The notes under the pieces: generated by a model | What the model saw: the letters and a program-made list of their open reading frames with translations, nothing else | What the model was told of the DNA's origin: nothing | The model's database searches: none | Part shown: positions 57,136 to 64,000 of the stretch, in pieces | Position numbering within the stretch: the stretch's first letter is position 1 | How the letters are laid out: each line of letters opens with the position of its first letter | Position numbers and translations under genes: made by a program | NCBI RefSeq assembly: GCF_017464355.1 | Contig: NZ_JAFUAG010000027.1 | Location: forward strand, 62,001-126,000 | Direction of reading: 5' to 3' | From: Ruminococcus sp. | Lineage (GTDB): Bacteria > Bacillota > Clostridia > Oscillospirales > Ruminococcaceae | DNA: 64,000 nucleotides

Positions 57136-58169
57136 TTTCTCAGCACCTTAAGTTCGGCGGGCACTGTCAGCTGAAAGCTTTGCTCGATGCCCTCGGTGAT
57201 GACAAAGCTGCCGTCCTCGCAGATAAGCACCATGTCGAAGTCGCCCCTTTTCCGCCAGAGTTCTTCAGCGCCCTCAGCCCCCAGCACATAAAGGGAGGTA
57301 GAGAGTGCATCGCAGTACCGCCCCTCGTCACCTATGGCGGTGGCGCTTGCCAGCCCGCTTTCCGCAGGGCGGCCTGTTTTCGGGTCGAGGATATGCTTGT
57401 AGACCTTGCCGTCCTGCTCAAAGTAGCGCTCGTAGCCCCCCGAGGTTATCACAGCCCCCTCACCTGTTTCCAGGGTGGCCGCCGAGCCTTCGCCGTAGGG
57501 GTCCCGTATGCCTATCTTCCATTTTGTGCCATCGGGCTTGGTTTCACCCAGGGTCTGTATGTTGCCCCCCAGGTCGAGTATGGCGCATTCTACCCCCTGT
57601 TCTTTCAGGGCGGCCACGGCCTTGTCCCCTGCACAACCCTTGGCCACTGCACCCAGGTCTATCTCCATGTCCTCGGGCAGGGTGACGGTATTGTCCCCGA
57701 GGGATATCTTTTCCGCCCCTGTTTTTTCCAGAAGAGAGGCTATCTCCTCCTCATCGGGCACACGGTATTCCCCCGTGGTGAAGCCCCATGCCCTCAGCAC
57801 AGGGTAAAGGCTTATGTCCAGAGCGCCCCCTGTGGCCTCATGCATATCAAGGGCAAACTCCAGAAGCTCTGCGGTCTCCCCGCTGACAGCGGTGCTGCCG
57901 CCCCCTGCATGGTTCACGGCATATATCTCGCTTTGCTCATCGGTCACAGACCACAGCTTTTCCAGCCTTGTCATTTCCTCCGTTGCCGCAGACACCCCTG
58001 CCTCACGGTCGTCGCCGTAGGCTGTCACGGTCATGTAGGTGTCCATGGCAAACACCGACCCGCTGGACTTGGTATTGGGGTCGCCAGCAGGGACTTCGGG
58101 CTTGTCACCGCAGGAACTCAGCATTGCAAGACATATCAGGGCGGTGGATAAAAGGGTAGTTTTTCGCAT
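57132..58169 (-). CDS. apbE: FAD:protein FMN transferase lipoprotein
   Basis: 345 aa from ATG 58169. The lipobox SSC puts Cys20 at the mature N-terminus, so the enzyme is on the outer face of the membrane. ApbE motifs: FAMDTYMTV, GGALDISLYPVLRAWGF, DLGAVAKGCAGDKAV, LDLGGNIQTLG, and HILDPKTGRPA with SATAIG and ADALSTSLYV-type ends. ApbE links FMN to Thr of flavoproteins such as Rnf or extracellular reductases. First gene of a three-gene operon with NusG-II and Gx proteins. Confidence 0.95.
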   Translation of the reverse strand: MRKTTLLSTALICLAMLSSCGDKPEVPAGDPNTKSSGSVFAMDTYMTVTAYGDDREAGVSAATEEMTRLEKLWSVTDEQSEIYAVNHAGGGSTAVSGETAELLEFALDMHEATGGALDISLYPVLRAWGFTTGEYRVPDEEEIASLLEKTGAEKISLGDNTVTLPEDMEIDLGAVAKGCAGDKAVAALKEQGVECAILDLGGNIQTLGETKPDGTKWKIGIRDPYGEGSAATLETGEGAVITSGGYERYFEQDGKVYKHILDPKTGRPAESGLASATAIGDEGRYCDALSTSLYVLGAEGAEELWRKRGDFDMVLICEDGSFVITEGIEQSFQLTVPAELKVLRK

Positions 58170-58206
58170 AGGGTATCTCCTTATTAATTAGTACAAACTA
58201 ACTCAG

Positions 58207-58235
58207 ATTATAACACATATCCCCCAAAAAGTCAA
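58207..58235 (-). promoter_or_regulatory. Promoter of the apbE operon
   Basis: TTGACT (58235-58230), 17 bases, TATAAT (58212-58207). Confidence 0.78.
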
Positions 58236-58270
58236 CCTGATAAAACAGGGCTTTTAAGGGGACATATGCC

Positions 58271-58696
58271 TTATGACAGCTCAGCGCTCAGCTCAGCGAG
58301 GACAGCGTTGGCTTTTTTTACCTGCCTGAAAAATGCCGCATAGTACAGCACTGCCCCTGCCACATAGGGTATGGTGACGGATACTATCATATCCCGATAG
58401 GCGTTGGTGTCGGTACCCGTTGCGCTGTCCACTGCCGCCACAATACCCAGGGTCACGGCCGCCACTGCCAGATACTGCACTATCAGCACGGGCAGCAGGG
58501 GGAACCTCTGCAAATAATAATGCACCGAAAGCACGGCGGGTATCATGATACAAAAGCCCAGGCAGAGCAGTATGTTCTCGGTATAGTACCTGTCCGTATG
58601 GCCGATGAGCCTTTCAAATATGAGCTTGCCCGTTACCATAAAGGTAAAGGATATGCAAACTATGCTCAGGAAATTTTTTCTTGTTATGAGCTTCAT
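58271..58696 (-). CDS. DUF3021 membrane protein (LytTR partner)
   Basis: 141 aa; ATG 58696 overlaps the stop of the LytTR gene by four bases. Four membrane segments (~10-25, 42-60, 70-90, 105-122), a short polar tail. Small four-segment proteins of this type are repeatedly encoded after short LytTR regulators and act as their membrane inhibitor in the streptococcal HdrM/BrsM systems. Confidence 0.82.
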   Translation of the reverse strand: MKLITRKNFLSIVCISFTFMVTGKLIFERLIGHTDRYYTENILLCLGFCIMIPAVLSVHYYLQRFPLLPVLIVQYLAVAAVTLGIVAAVDSATGTDTNAYRDMIVSVTIPYVAGAVLYYAAFFRQVKKANAVLAELSAELS

Positions 58697-59151
58697 GCCT
58701 TGTTCTTCCCCCTTATCTTTTCAAGCTGTGCGAAGAACTCCTTGCGGTAGCCCCTGTTCATCACCAGCTTTTCGCCGTTTTTAAGAAATATCAGCACCCT
58801 CATGTTCAGGTCGCCCTGAAGATGATCTACCTTGTAAACATTTACTATGGCTGACTTGCTTATGCGTATGAAGCCCGTATCCCCGAACCTGTCCAGCAGG
58901 TCTTTCAGCGGCTCACGGAACTCCACCGTTCTATCCTCGGTATAGGCGAAGGTCCTGCGGTCAACGCTTTCAAAGTACAGCACATCTGTTACGGGCACTG
59001 TCACCCGCATATCATCGCAGGTGCCCTCGATAGTGGCAAGACTGCCCTCGATACGAAAGATGTATTCCCGTGTTTCATTGTCTACCTCATTATAATGGAG
59101 CTCAAGGTAGTTCTCCCCGAGCCCCTCTTCTTTAGTTTTTATAAATCGCAT
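58693..59151 (-). CDS. LytTR-domain DNA-binding regulator (short type)
   Basis: 152 aa; ATG 59151 with a weak ribosome site. N-terminal ~50 aa helix-strand region, then a LytTR domain (VTDVLYFESVDRRTFAYT, GFIRISKSAIVNVYKVDHL, LVMNRGYRKEF). There is no receiver domain, so it belongs to the LytTR-membrane-inhibitor pair with the next gene. LytTR proteins bind direct repeats ~21 bases apart; such repeats occur at 60054..60124 upstream of the operon promoter. Confidence 0.9.
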   Translation of the reverse strand: MRFIKTKEEGLGENYLELHYNEVDNETREYIFRIEGSLATIEGTCDDMRVTVPVTDVLYFESVDRRTFAYTEDRTVEFREPLKDLLDRFGDTGFIRISKSAIVNVYKVDHLQGDLNMRVLIFLKNGEKLVMNRGYRKEFFAQLEKIRGKNKA

Positions 59152-59173
59152 TTACACCGTTCCCTGCGGGAGG

Positions 59174-59887
59174 TCACAGAGCGTTCCAGTACACAAAGAA
59201 TATGAGCACACAGCCCCATGCGTTCCCTGTTTCTTTTCGTACTATAAGCATACCATAGATAAGGAACATCGTCAAGAGCATATTGAGAAAAGCGTCGGGT
59301 GTGACACCCACAACCCCGTGTATGAGAATGCACATAACTGCGCAGACGAAAGCGCCCACGTCCCAGAACCTGTGCTTTGAGGGAAAGCGCTCGCTGAGCT
59401 TGTCCCTTATGACCACATAGTTGAAGCCCTCGAAAAAGCCCCATGCCATGGCGGTAAGTGCAAAGCCCAGCACCTTTACGGGAAGCCCTGCTGCCAGCAC
59501 CTCTCTGGTGGTGAACACGTCTATGAAGGGGCACCAGGGGTGAACATTGCCCTTTGCCAGCTGGTAGATGAAGTCGGGCACACAGCAGGCAAGGCTCAAA
59601 AGCAGTGCGGGGAGCAGGTTCTTCCTTGTCAGGCCGAATTTTGTGAAGCTCTCTTTCCTGAAAATGCACACTGCCGTTATGCCAAGCCCTGCCACTGCGA
59701 ACTGTCCGCATACCGCCGCCAGCGCCACCCTGGGCAGCGCCGAACGGGAGGTATCATATACGAACCCGTTGAACTGTTTGCCGAATACCACCATAATAAG
59801 TGTAAGTGCTATGAATGTTATGATGCCTATGGCAATAAGGTCGTGGTCAAGCTGTTTTTTTCTTATATTGTCTATGGTGTTTTTCAT
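59174..59887 (-). CDS. CPBP-like membrane protein
   Basis: 237 aa; ATG 59887 follows AAAGGAGAT, while the frame to 59986 begins upstream of the -35. Six to seven membrane segments. The FFEGFNYVVIRDKLSERFP stretch resembles the CPBP (Abi) motif EExxxR in a weakened form, so protease activity is doubtful. First gene of the operon with LytTR and DUF3021, perhaps a target of, or immunity to, the pathway it controls. Confidence 0.65.
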   Translation of the reverse strand: MKNTIDNIRKKQLDHDLIAIGIITFIALTLIMVVFGKQFNGFVYDTSRSALPRVALAAVCGQFAVAGLGITAVCIFRKESFTKFGLTRKNLLPALLLSLACCVPDFIYQLAKGNVHPWCPFIDVFTTREVLAAGLPVKVLGFALTAMAWGFFEGFNYVVIRDKLSERFPSKHRFWDVGAFVCAVMCILIHGVVGVTPDAFLNMLLTMFLIYGMLIVRKETGNAWGCVLIFFVYWNAL

Positions 59888-59954
59888 CAGTGTATCTCCT
59901 TTGTCTTCTGTGATGTGCTTGTTTGGAAATATATTACAGTCGGCACATTCGGAT

Positions 59955-59983
59955 ATTATATCACAAACAGGTGTGTTTGTCAA
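59955..59983 (-). promoter_or_regulatory. Promoter of the LytTR operon with inverted repeat
   Basis: TTGACA (59983-59978), 17 bases, TATAAT (59960-59955). The spacer holds a perfect inverted repeat ACAAACA-GGTG-TGTTTGT (59963-59980), a good repressor site. Confidence 0.8.
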
Positions 59984-60053
59984 CATTTTAAAAACTTCCT
60001 TTCGGTCTGACTTGTTTTGTTTGGTATGTCTGTATCATACACCATAACAGCCC

Positions 60054-60124
60054 AAGCTGCAACACTTTCGTGCGTAAGCTGCGATATGATATGCGCAAAC
60101 TGCAAAATGACCTCCGCAAGCTGC
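60054..60124 (+). repeat. Four phased direct repeats upstream of the LytTR operon
   Basis: AAGCTGC-type units begin at 60054, 60076, 60097 (AAACTGC) and 60118, spaced 22, 21 and 21 bases. On the minus strand they read TGCAGCTTGCG-like. Two-helical-turn spacing is what LytTR proteins use. Confidence 0.6.
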
Positions 60125-60136
60125 ACTAATGGGCAG

Positions 60137-60168
60137 AAAAAAAGCATACCTGCCATTGGCAGATATGC
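60137..60168 (-). terminator. Terminator of the CPBP gene
   Basis: GCATATCTGCCA and TGGCAGGTATGC pair with one mismatch around one base and run into T7 on the minus strand, 12 nt after the stop. Confidence 0.88.
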
Positions 60169-60179
60169 CCTTCGGTTTA

Positions 60180-60926
60180 TTACTGCATTTCGGGAAGCTC
60201 ACGCTTCGGGAGCCTTACTACCCACAACAGGTATGCCGCACCTATGGCGAGCTTTATGCCCAGCATGATGATATCGGCTGTGCCTTCGCTGAAATTGTCT
60301 TTCAGCAGGCTGCCTGTGCAGAAAGCTGTAACAGCGTTGTTTACAGCATGGAAGACTATGCACGGGACTATGCTGGCCGTCCGCAGGAAGATGAACACCA
60401 GCAAAAAGCCCACCATAACCGCATAGATGACCTGGCATATGTTCTCAGTGATATGGGCGCCGTTCAGCAGGTTGACTATGTGCCCCGCCGCAAAGGTCAG
60501 GGAGGAGATGATGACGGCTCTGTTCAGGCTGTCTCTCGCTATGCCCCGAAACAGGAACCCGCGGAAGATGACCTCCTCCAGAAAGCCCACGCAGAGCATT
60601 TTCACCACAAAGAACACTGAGGTCAGCGCATTGTATTCAGCCCCCGCCCCGAAGACTATCTGTATGACCGCCATGGCAAGCAGCGGTATGTAAAAGAGCA
60701 TCCTGCCCCCGCTTACCTCGGGCTTTCTCAGCCCCAGATGGTCTCCCAGGCTGCTGCGCTTTATGAACACCGAAAGCCCCGCCGTCATCACAAGGGCAAA
60801 TATCATCTGAGCGCACTCCTTCACCCCCGTGTCCTCGGACAGGTTCATCATAACACTCATGCCCACCACATAAATGACGATGAGCATGACCGCAAAAGTT
60901 ACTTCGTTCTTTCTGAACAGTTTCAT
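60180..60926 (-). CDS. CPBP-family intramembrane protease
   Basis: 248 aa with seven or eight membrane segments. All CPBP motifs are intact: FLEEVIFRGFLFRG, FAAGHIVNLLN and the second metal His in FHAVNNA. In this family (CAAX protease and bacteriocin-processing) the Glu and His residues form the active site within the membrane. ATG 60926 overlaps the stop of the upstream TetR gene by four bases; the two form one operon under TetR control. Confidence 0.9.
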   Translation of the reverse strand: MKLFRKNEVTFAVMLIVIYVVGMSVMMNLSEDTGVKECAQMIFALVMTAGLSVFIKRSSLGDHLGLRKPEVSGGRMLFYIPLLAMAVIQIVFGAGAEYNALTSVFFVVKMLCVGFLEEVIFRGFLFRGIARDSLNRAVIISSLTFAAGHIVNLLNGAHITENICQVIYAVMVGFLLVFIFLRTASIVPCIVFHAVNNAVTAFCTGSLLKDNFSEGTADIIMLGIKLAIGAAYLLWVVRLPKRELPEMQ

Positions 60927-61495
60927 ACATCTTCCCCCCGTACTGCGCCGATGACCCCGAAAAACGTGCGGGTCAGCAGCTGTTTGAAATGTTCTTCCTC
61001 ATACTCCATGGAATTGTTCGCTATAAGGCTTGCCGCCCCGTGTACGCACATGAACAGCACCGAGAATACCTCCCGCGCCTGAGCCTCATCAAGGCCTGCT
61101 CCGCTGCAGAGGGGGGCTAACAGGGACGAGGTCTCCTCCTGCCCCATAAGCTGATCGAAGCTCATATCCCCGAATTTCCCCGACTGGAACAGAAACCTGA
61201 AAAGCTCCCTTTCCTCGGCGGCAAAGCGTATGTACTTAAGCCCTATGCTCAGGAAAGGGTCCCCGATACTTTCATCAGGGGTCATTATGTAGGCGGTGTG
61301 AAGCTCATCGGCGGCGGCATAAACTGCGGCTTTAAGCTCGCTTACTGTACTGAAATGGTACATGACAGGCTGGGTCGAACAGCCCAGCACAGCGGCGGCC
61401 TGCCGCACATTAAGGCTCTCAGCCCCTTTCTCACGGACTATCTTTACCCCTGCCTCGATTATCATATCCCGTGTTATCTTCGCTTTAGGCGGCAT
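60923..61495 (-). CDS. TetR family regulator (with CPBP protease)
   Basis: 190 aa from ATG 61495 after AAAGGAG. N-terminal helix-turn-helix with NVRQAAAVLGCSTQPVMYHF, then an all-helical ligand domain of the TetR_C WHG type (ERELFRFLFQSGKF, ASLIANN). A perfect palindrome at 61510..61531 directly upstream suggests autoregulation together with the CPBP gene. Confidence 0.92.
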   Translation of the reverse strand: MPPKAKITRDMIIEAGVKIVREKGAESLNVRQAAAVLGCSTQPVMYHFSTVSELKAAVYAAADELHTAYIMTPDESIGDPFLSIGLKYIRFAAEERELFRFLFQSGKFGDMSFDQLMGQEETSSLLAPLCSGAGLDEAQAREVFSVLFMCVHGAASLIANNSMEYEEEHFKQLLTRTFFGVIGAVRGEDV

Positions 61496-61509
61496 GGTCT
61501 ATCTCTCCT

Positions 61510-61531
61510 TTATATAACATTTGTTATATAA
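61510..61531. promoter_or_regulatory. Palindromic TetR operator
   Basis: TTATATAACA (61510-61519), TT, TGTTATATAA (61522-61531), a perfect 10-bp inverted repeat 7 nt past the -10 and 15 nt before the start codon. Confidence 0.75.
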
Positions 61532-61538
61532 CACTTGT

Positions 61539-61567
61539 ATTATAACAGATATCATGGAGGTTGTCAA
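61539..61567 (-). promoter_or_regulatory. Promoter of the TetR/CPBP operon
   Basis: TTGACA (61567-61562), 17 bases, TATAAT (61544-61539), perfect consensus. Confidence 0.82.
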
Positions 61568-61629
61568 GGGGGGACGGGCAAAAAATTTTTCGGATAGTTT
61601 ATCATGCTTGTGCCCGCAGACCCTTGTAA

Positions 61630-61820
61630 CAAGAATGGCAATACCCGTTAAAATACACACATGACCAACATACACACATGGCCGCACACATAAAAATACG
61701 CATAAAAGCCCGAAATATAGGGCTTTACACACTTACACACTTATTTTTATATTGATGTATATTATATATATAAATATGAACGAATAAATTCATCTGTGTT
61801 ATGTGTGTATGTGTGCAGAT
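61630..61820. other. CA/TG-rich intergenic stretch
   Basis: Between the TetR promoter and the phosphatase terminator lies low-complexity sequence with repeated ACACA/TACACAC (61656-61740) and GTGTGTATGTGTG (61800-61815), plus a small AAAGCCC/GGGCTTT hairpin at 61705-61726. No ORF is supported. Confidence 0.6.
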
Positions 61821-61831
61821 AACAAACAAGA

Positions 61832-61859
61832 CCTCCCGAAGCCGGTAAACTTCGGGAGG
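61832..61859 (-). terminator. Terminator of the histidine phosphatase gene
   Basis: CCTCCCGAAG and CTTCGGGAGG form a perfect 10-bp stem around eight bases; TCTTGTTTGTT follows on the minus strand. Confidence 0.85.
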
Positions 61860-61871
61860 CTGTATAAGCTA

Positions 61872-63323
61872 TCATGCCGCAGGTTCTTCGTACTCTGCAA
61901 TGATATCATCGTAGGCCGAGATCGCTTCTTCAAAGCGTTCAGCCATGTCATCGGCTTTGTACAGGCCGTCGGCGGCGGGGGTCATATCCGTGAAAGCCAT
62001 GGGCACTGCCACGGGGGTGTTATCAAGGTCAAGCAGGGAAGTATCCCTCAGCTGAGAAGCCCGCTGGTATACCAGGTCGCAGGAGATGTATTCATCGCCC
62101 CTGCCGTCCTTCCATTTGCAGAAGACCAGCTTGCACCCAATGGGTGTCCTGCCCTCAATGGTATCGGGAAGCTCGTAGTCCTCAGCGCCCAGGGCTGCCA
62201 GCACGCTGCCGATATTTGAGTCGTGTCCGCAGAGAAAAGTGAACCGTCTGCCCTCGGTGTCAAGCTCGCTGTCTATTTCTTCCAGCAGAGGGTGTGCCAC
62301 GTTGGCGGCCACCAGGGGGGCAGTGAAAAGCAGGTCGCCGTAAAGGTCTTTTACCAGACCTATCTTCTGCCAGTCCTCAAAGGTCAGGTCATGGCCGAAG
62401 GCAGCCTTTCGGTCGTCAGGCTCCTCGTAATACTGAAGCACCAGGGCGTCGCTGACAGAGCAGGCTGTCTTCATGGAGCCTGTCATGGAAGGCTCTGCAT
62501 TCTCCTCATAGACAAAGCCCAGGTCATCGGCGGTAAACCCCGTGACAGTGCCGTCCTTATAAGCCGCCGACTCCTCCAGGTCTATGACCTCGGCCAGCAG
62601 GTCGAAGCTTTCCTGTATCTTTTCAAGGTCATCGGCATAAAGCTCACGGGTCTGGGCTTCGGCGGCAGCGTTGTATCCGGGGGAAACATAGGTCAGCTGC
62701 GGGGTGAAGACAGGGTCCATGGTATCGAAGTCCATGTGGTATTCGTTCATCAGGTCGGCCGCGGGAAGCAGGCCTGCCTTGAAATAATTGGCAGTGGCAA
62801 TGGTGCGCTGTTTTGAGTTTGAGTAGAAACGAACCTCGCCGTCTTCGGGGCGGTAGTTCTCGGGGAAAAACTCCTCCTGCTCCAGCCACTTTCTGAAATA
62901 CTGCCCCATGGCAGTTTCGGAGACCCCGCCCCTGAGGGAAAGCTGTGCGGCGGGTGAAGACCATTCCGTCCACTCATGGGGTGTCACCTGCCCCAGCACC
63001 GAGTCCTTGGAGCTTAAGGGCGCACGGATATTGTGCCTGCTGAGCATGACCACCTGCTCCAGCTCAAAGCCCTCGCGGGAAAGGGAATAGGCCACGCTGT
63101 CCTCGGCGGAGGTAGGTTCTTCCGCCTCCTGTTCCTCTTCCTCCGTTGAAGGCGCTTGGGTGACATCAGGGGCTTTTTCCTCCGCCTGCGCCGTGGCGGC
63201 AGCTGTGGTGACTTCTCCCCGTGAAGCTGTGTTTTCGGGGGTGTTCTCAGTGCTCTCACTGCAGGCAGATAGTATCATGCACCCTGCCAGCAGGGCAGCG
63301 GTGTATCTTTTTATTTGTTTCAT
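61872..63323 (-). CDS. Histidine acid phosphatase lipoprotein
   Basis: 483 aa from ATG 63323. The lipobox LSAC gives Cys21 as the mature N-terminus; an acidic Thr/Glu linker (~25-75) follows. The catalytic domain has the branch 2 histidine phosphatase motif RHNIRAP (normally RHGxRxP) near residue 97, YSNSKQRTIATANYF with the second Arg, and the proton donor in CGHDSN. Such enzymes include phytases and glucose-1-phosphatases. It sits on the outside of the membrane and probably releases phosphate from plant or sugar phosphates. Confidence 0.88.
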   Translation of the reverse strand: MKQIKRYTAALLAGCMILSACSESTENTPENTASRGEVTTAAATAQAEEKAPDVTQAPSTEEEEQEAEEPTSAEDSVAYSLSREGFELEQVVMLSRHNIRAPLSSKDSVLGQVTPHEWTEWSSPAAQLSLRGGVSETAMGQYFRKWLEQEEFFPENYRPEDGEVRFYSNSKQRTIATANYFKAGLLPAADLMNEYHMDFDTMDPVFTPQLTYVSPGYNAAAEAQTRELYADDLEKIQESFDLLAEVIDLEESAAYKDGTVTGFTADDLGFVYEENAEPSMTGSMKTACSVSDALVLQYYEEPDDRKAAFGHDLTFEDWQKIGLVKDLYGDLLFTAPLVAANVAHPLLEEIDSELDTEGRRFTFLCGHDSNIGSVLAALGAEDYELPDTIEGRTPIGCKLVFCKWKDGRGDEYISCDLVYQRASQLRDTSLLDLDNTPVAVPMAFTDMTPAADGLYKADDMAERFEEAISAYDDIIAEYEEPAA

Positions 63324-63377
63324 ATTTTCACCTTGTCTTTCTGTGTATCAGGTTTCTTGCAATTAACTTATACACAA

Positions 63378-63407
63378 ATTATACCACACTGCCGCAGAAA
63401 AAGTCAA
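63378..63407 (-). promoter_or_regulatory. Promoter of the histidine phosphatase
   Basis: TTGACT (63407-63402), 18 bases, TATAAT (63383-63378). Confidence 0.68.
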
Positions 63408-63467
63408 CCGCAGGACGCAGCTGCACCGAAGGAAATGCCGTTTCGGCAACAACGGGAGGACGGGTGC

Positions 63468-63496
63468 TTGCAAATCAGGGGGAAATGTGGTATAGT
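63468..63496 (+). promoter_or_regulatory. Promoter of the last gene
   Basis: TTGCAA (63468-63473), 17 bases, TATAGT (63491-63496). The ~170 nt leader to 63667 has no ORF I can support. Confidence 0.6.
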
Positions 63497-63666
63497 ATTC
63501 TTATATCCCGCTGCGGCTTTATGATCCGTAATTATTGGCATATGCGAAGGCTTGCTGTTTCCGGGACAGCATTGCTGCAAACAGCGGGCAGGTCGGGGCA
63601 CATAGGGCTATAGGTATGACTTGTGCTGCCTGCCTTTAGATGAATGCATTCATGAAAGGGTCTTAT

Positions 63667-64000
63667 ATGGATAATATATTTGATATGATAGCTGAGCTTT
63701 GCTCGCGGGTCATGGCGATGTGTGAGGACAGTGTCTACCAGAAATACGGCTGTATCTCGCCCTCGGCTAAGGCTGAGATACGAGCTGAGATACAAGGAGC
63801 CGTGCCCGCCCTTTTTGAGGGGGACAGGGTCAGGCAGCTGGGCAGGGCTGACATGGACAAGGCATTCTTCCGTGAACTTGAAAACTGTATCGCAAAGGCC
63901 GAAGAGGGCGGGGACGTTTTTTACATGACAGGCCTGCTCCAGGTGCTGGACGAGAGCCTGGAAACGCTGCTGAAAGAGATAACAGCTGAGTATCAGCGGG
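63667..64000 (+). CDS. Partial hypothetical protein at the right edge
   Basis: ATG 63667 follows GAAAGGG and the frame is open for 111 codons to the end of the window. The start reads MDNIFDMIAELCSRV; the rest is helical and charged (EIRAEIQGAVPALFEG, LLQVLDESLETLLKEI). No signal peptide or known motif. The C-terminus is missing. Confidence 0.6.
   Translation, partial: MDNIFDMIAELCSRVMAMCEDSVYQKYGCISPSAKAEIRAEIQGAVPALFEGDRVRQLGRADMDKAFFRELENCIAKAEEGGDVFYMTGLLQVLDESLETLLKEITAEYQR

Noticed and set aside
61630-61820. CA/TG-rich stretch as an origin or iteron array
   Set aside because: The repeats are irregular dinucleotides without conserved unit length, and no replication gene is near.

Overview
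The window looks like a chromosomal segment of an anaerobic, Gram-positive, fibre-degrading Firmicute close to Ruminococcus. The evidence is a secreted dockerin, GH36 and GH43 glycosidases, a CE2-like esterase with a sortase-type tail, a pilus operon with a class B sortase, an Hsp33/YerC/DivIVA complement typical of Clostridia, frequent ATA and AGG codons, and many near-consensus TTGACA-17-TATAAT promoters. I see no prophage, insertion sequence, CRISPR array or rRNA. The species cannot be assigned from the sequence alone. Both ends cut genes (1..318 and 63667..64000).

Layout. 1-5 kb: tandem paralogous lipoproteins, an hslO / methyltransferase / TrpR-like operon behind a large operator, and a glycosyltransferase-like gene. 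5-9 kb: a TetR, sugar symporter and GH36 alpha-galactosidase group. 9-11.6 kb: a secreted protein that looks like a GH5 glycosidase with its catalytic residues lost, followed by a Thr/Lys-rich lipoprotein. 11.7-14.3 kb: a FeoA-FeoB fusion with a small Cys-rich partner missing from ordinary ORF calls. 14.4-17.7 kb: leuB, small unknown genes, tRNA-Lys and tRNA-Leu around a CDS. 17.7-21.2 kb: a four-gene pilus operon that parallels the streptococcal FCT locus. 21.4-28.3 kb: GH43, a c-di-GMP phosphodiesterase/cyclase pair, an SpoU methylase and a free-standing dockerin.

29.3-39.5 kb is the most unusual stretch. A first transcript carries a DivIVA-like coiled-coil protein, a [FeFe]-hydrogenase-like sensor with a chemoreceptor-like tail, and a TM1266-type regulator. 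A second transcript has its own promoter and carries a zinc-ribbon/LRR protein, a Ser/Thr kinase with zinc ribbon, a TerY-type vWA protein, a PP2C phosphatase (the TerY-P triad), a membrane diguanylate cyclase, and a protein with 16 YPQQG motifs. I infer a cytosolic phospho-signalling module possibly linked to redox or hydrogen sensing and c-di-GMP.

39.6-64 kb: a CE2-like surface esterase, glmU, a GntR-regulated ABC exporter operon with lipoproteins and clustered GTGTAC boxes, an SSS symporter, an unknown membrane protein plus orphan response regulator, a STAS-kinase fusion with acetolactate decarboxylase, a PTP-like phosphatase, an ApbE/NusG-II/Gx-transporter trio like part of flavin electron-transfer loci, a LytTR/DUF3021 operon with phased direct repeats upstream, a TetR/CPBP pair and a histidine acid phosphatase lipoprotein.
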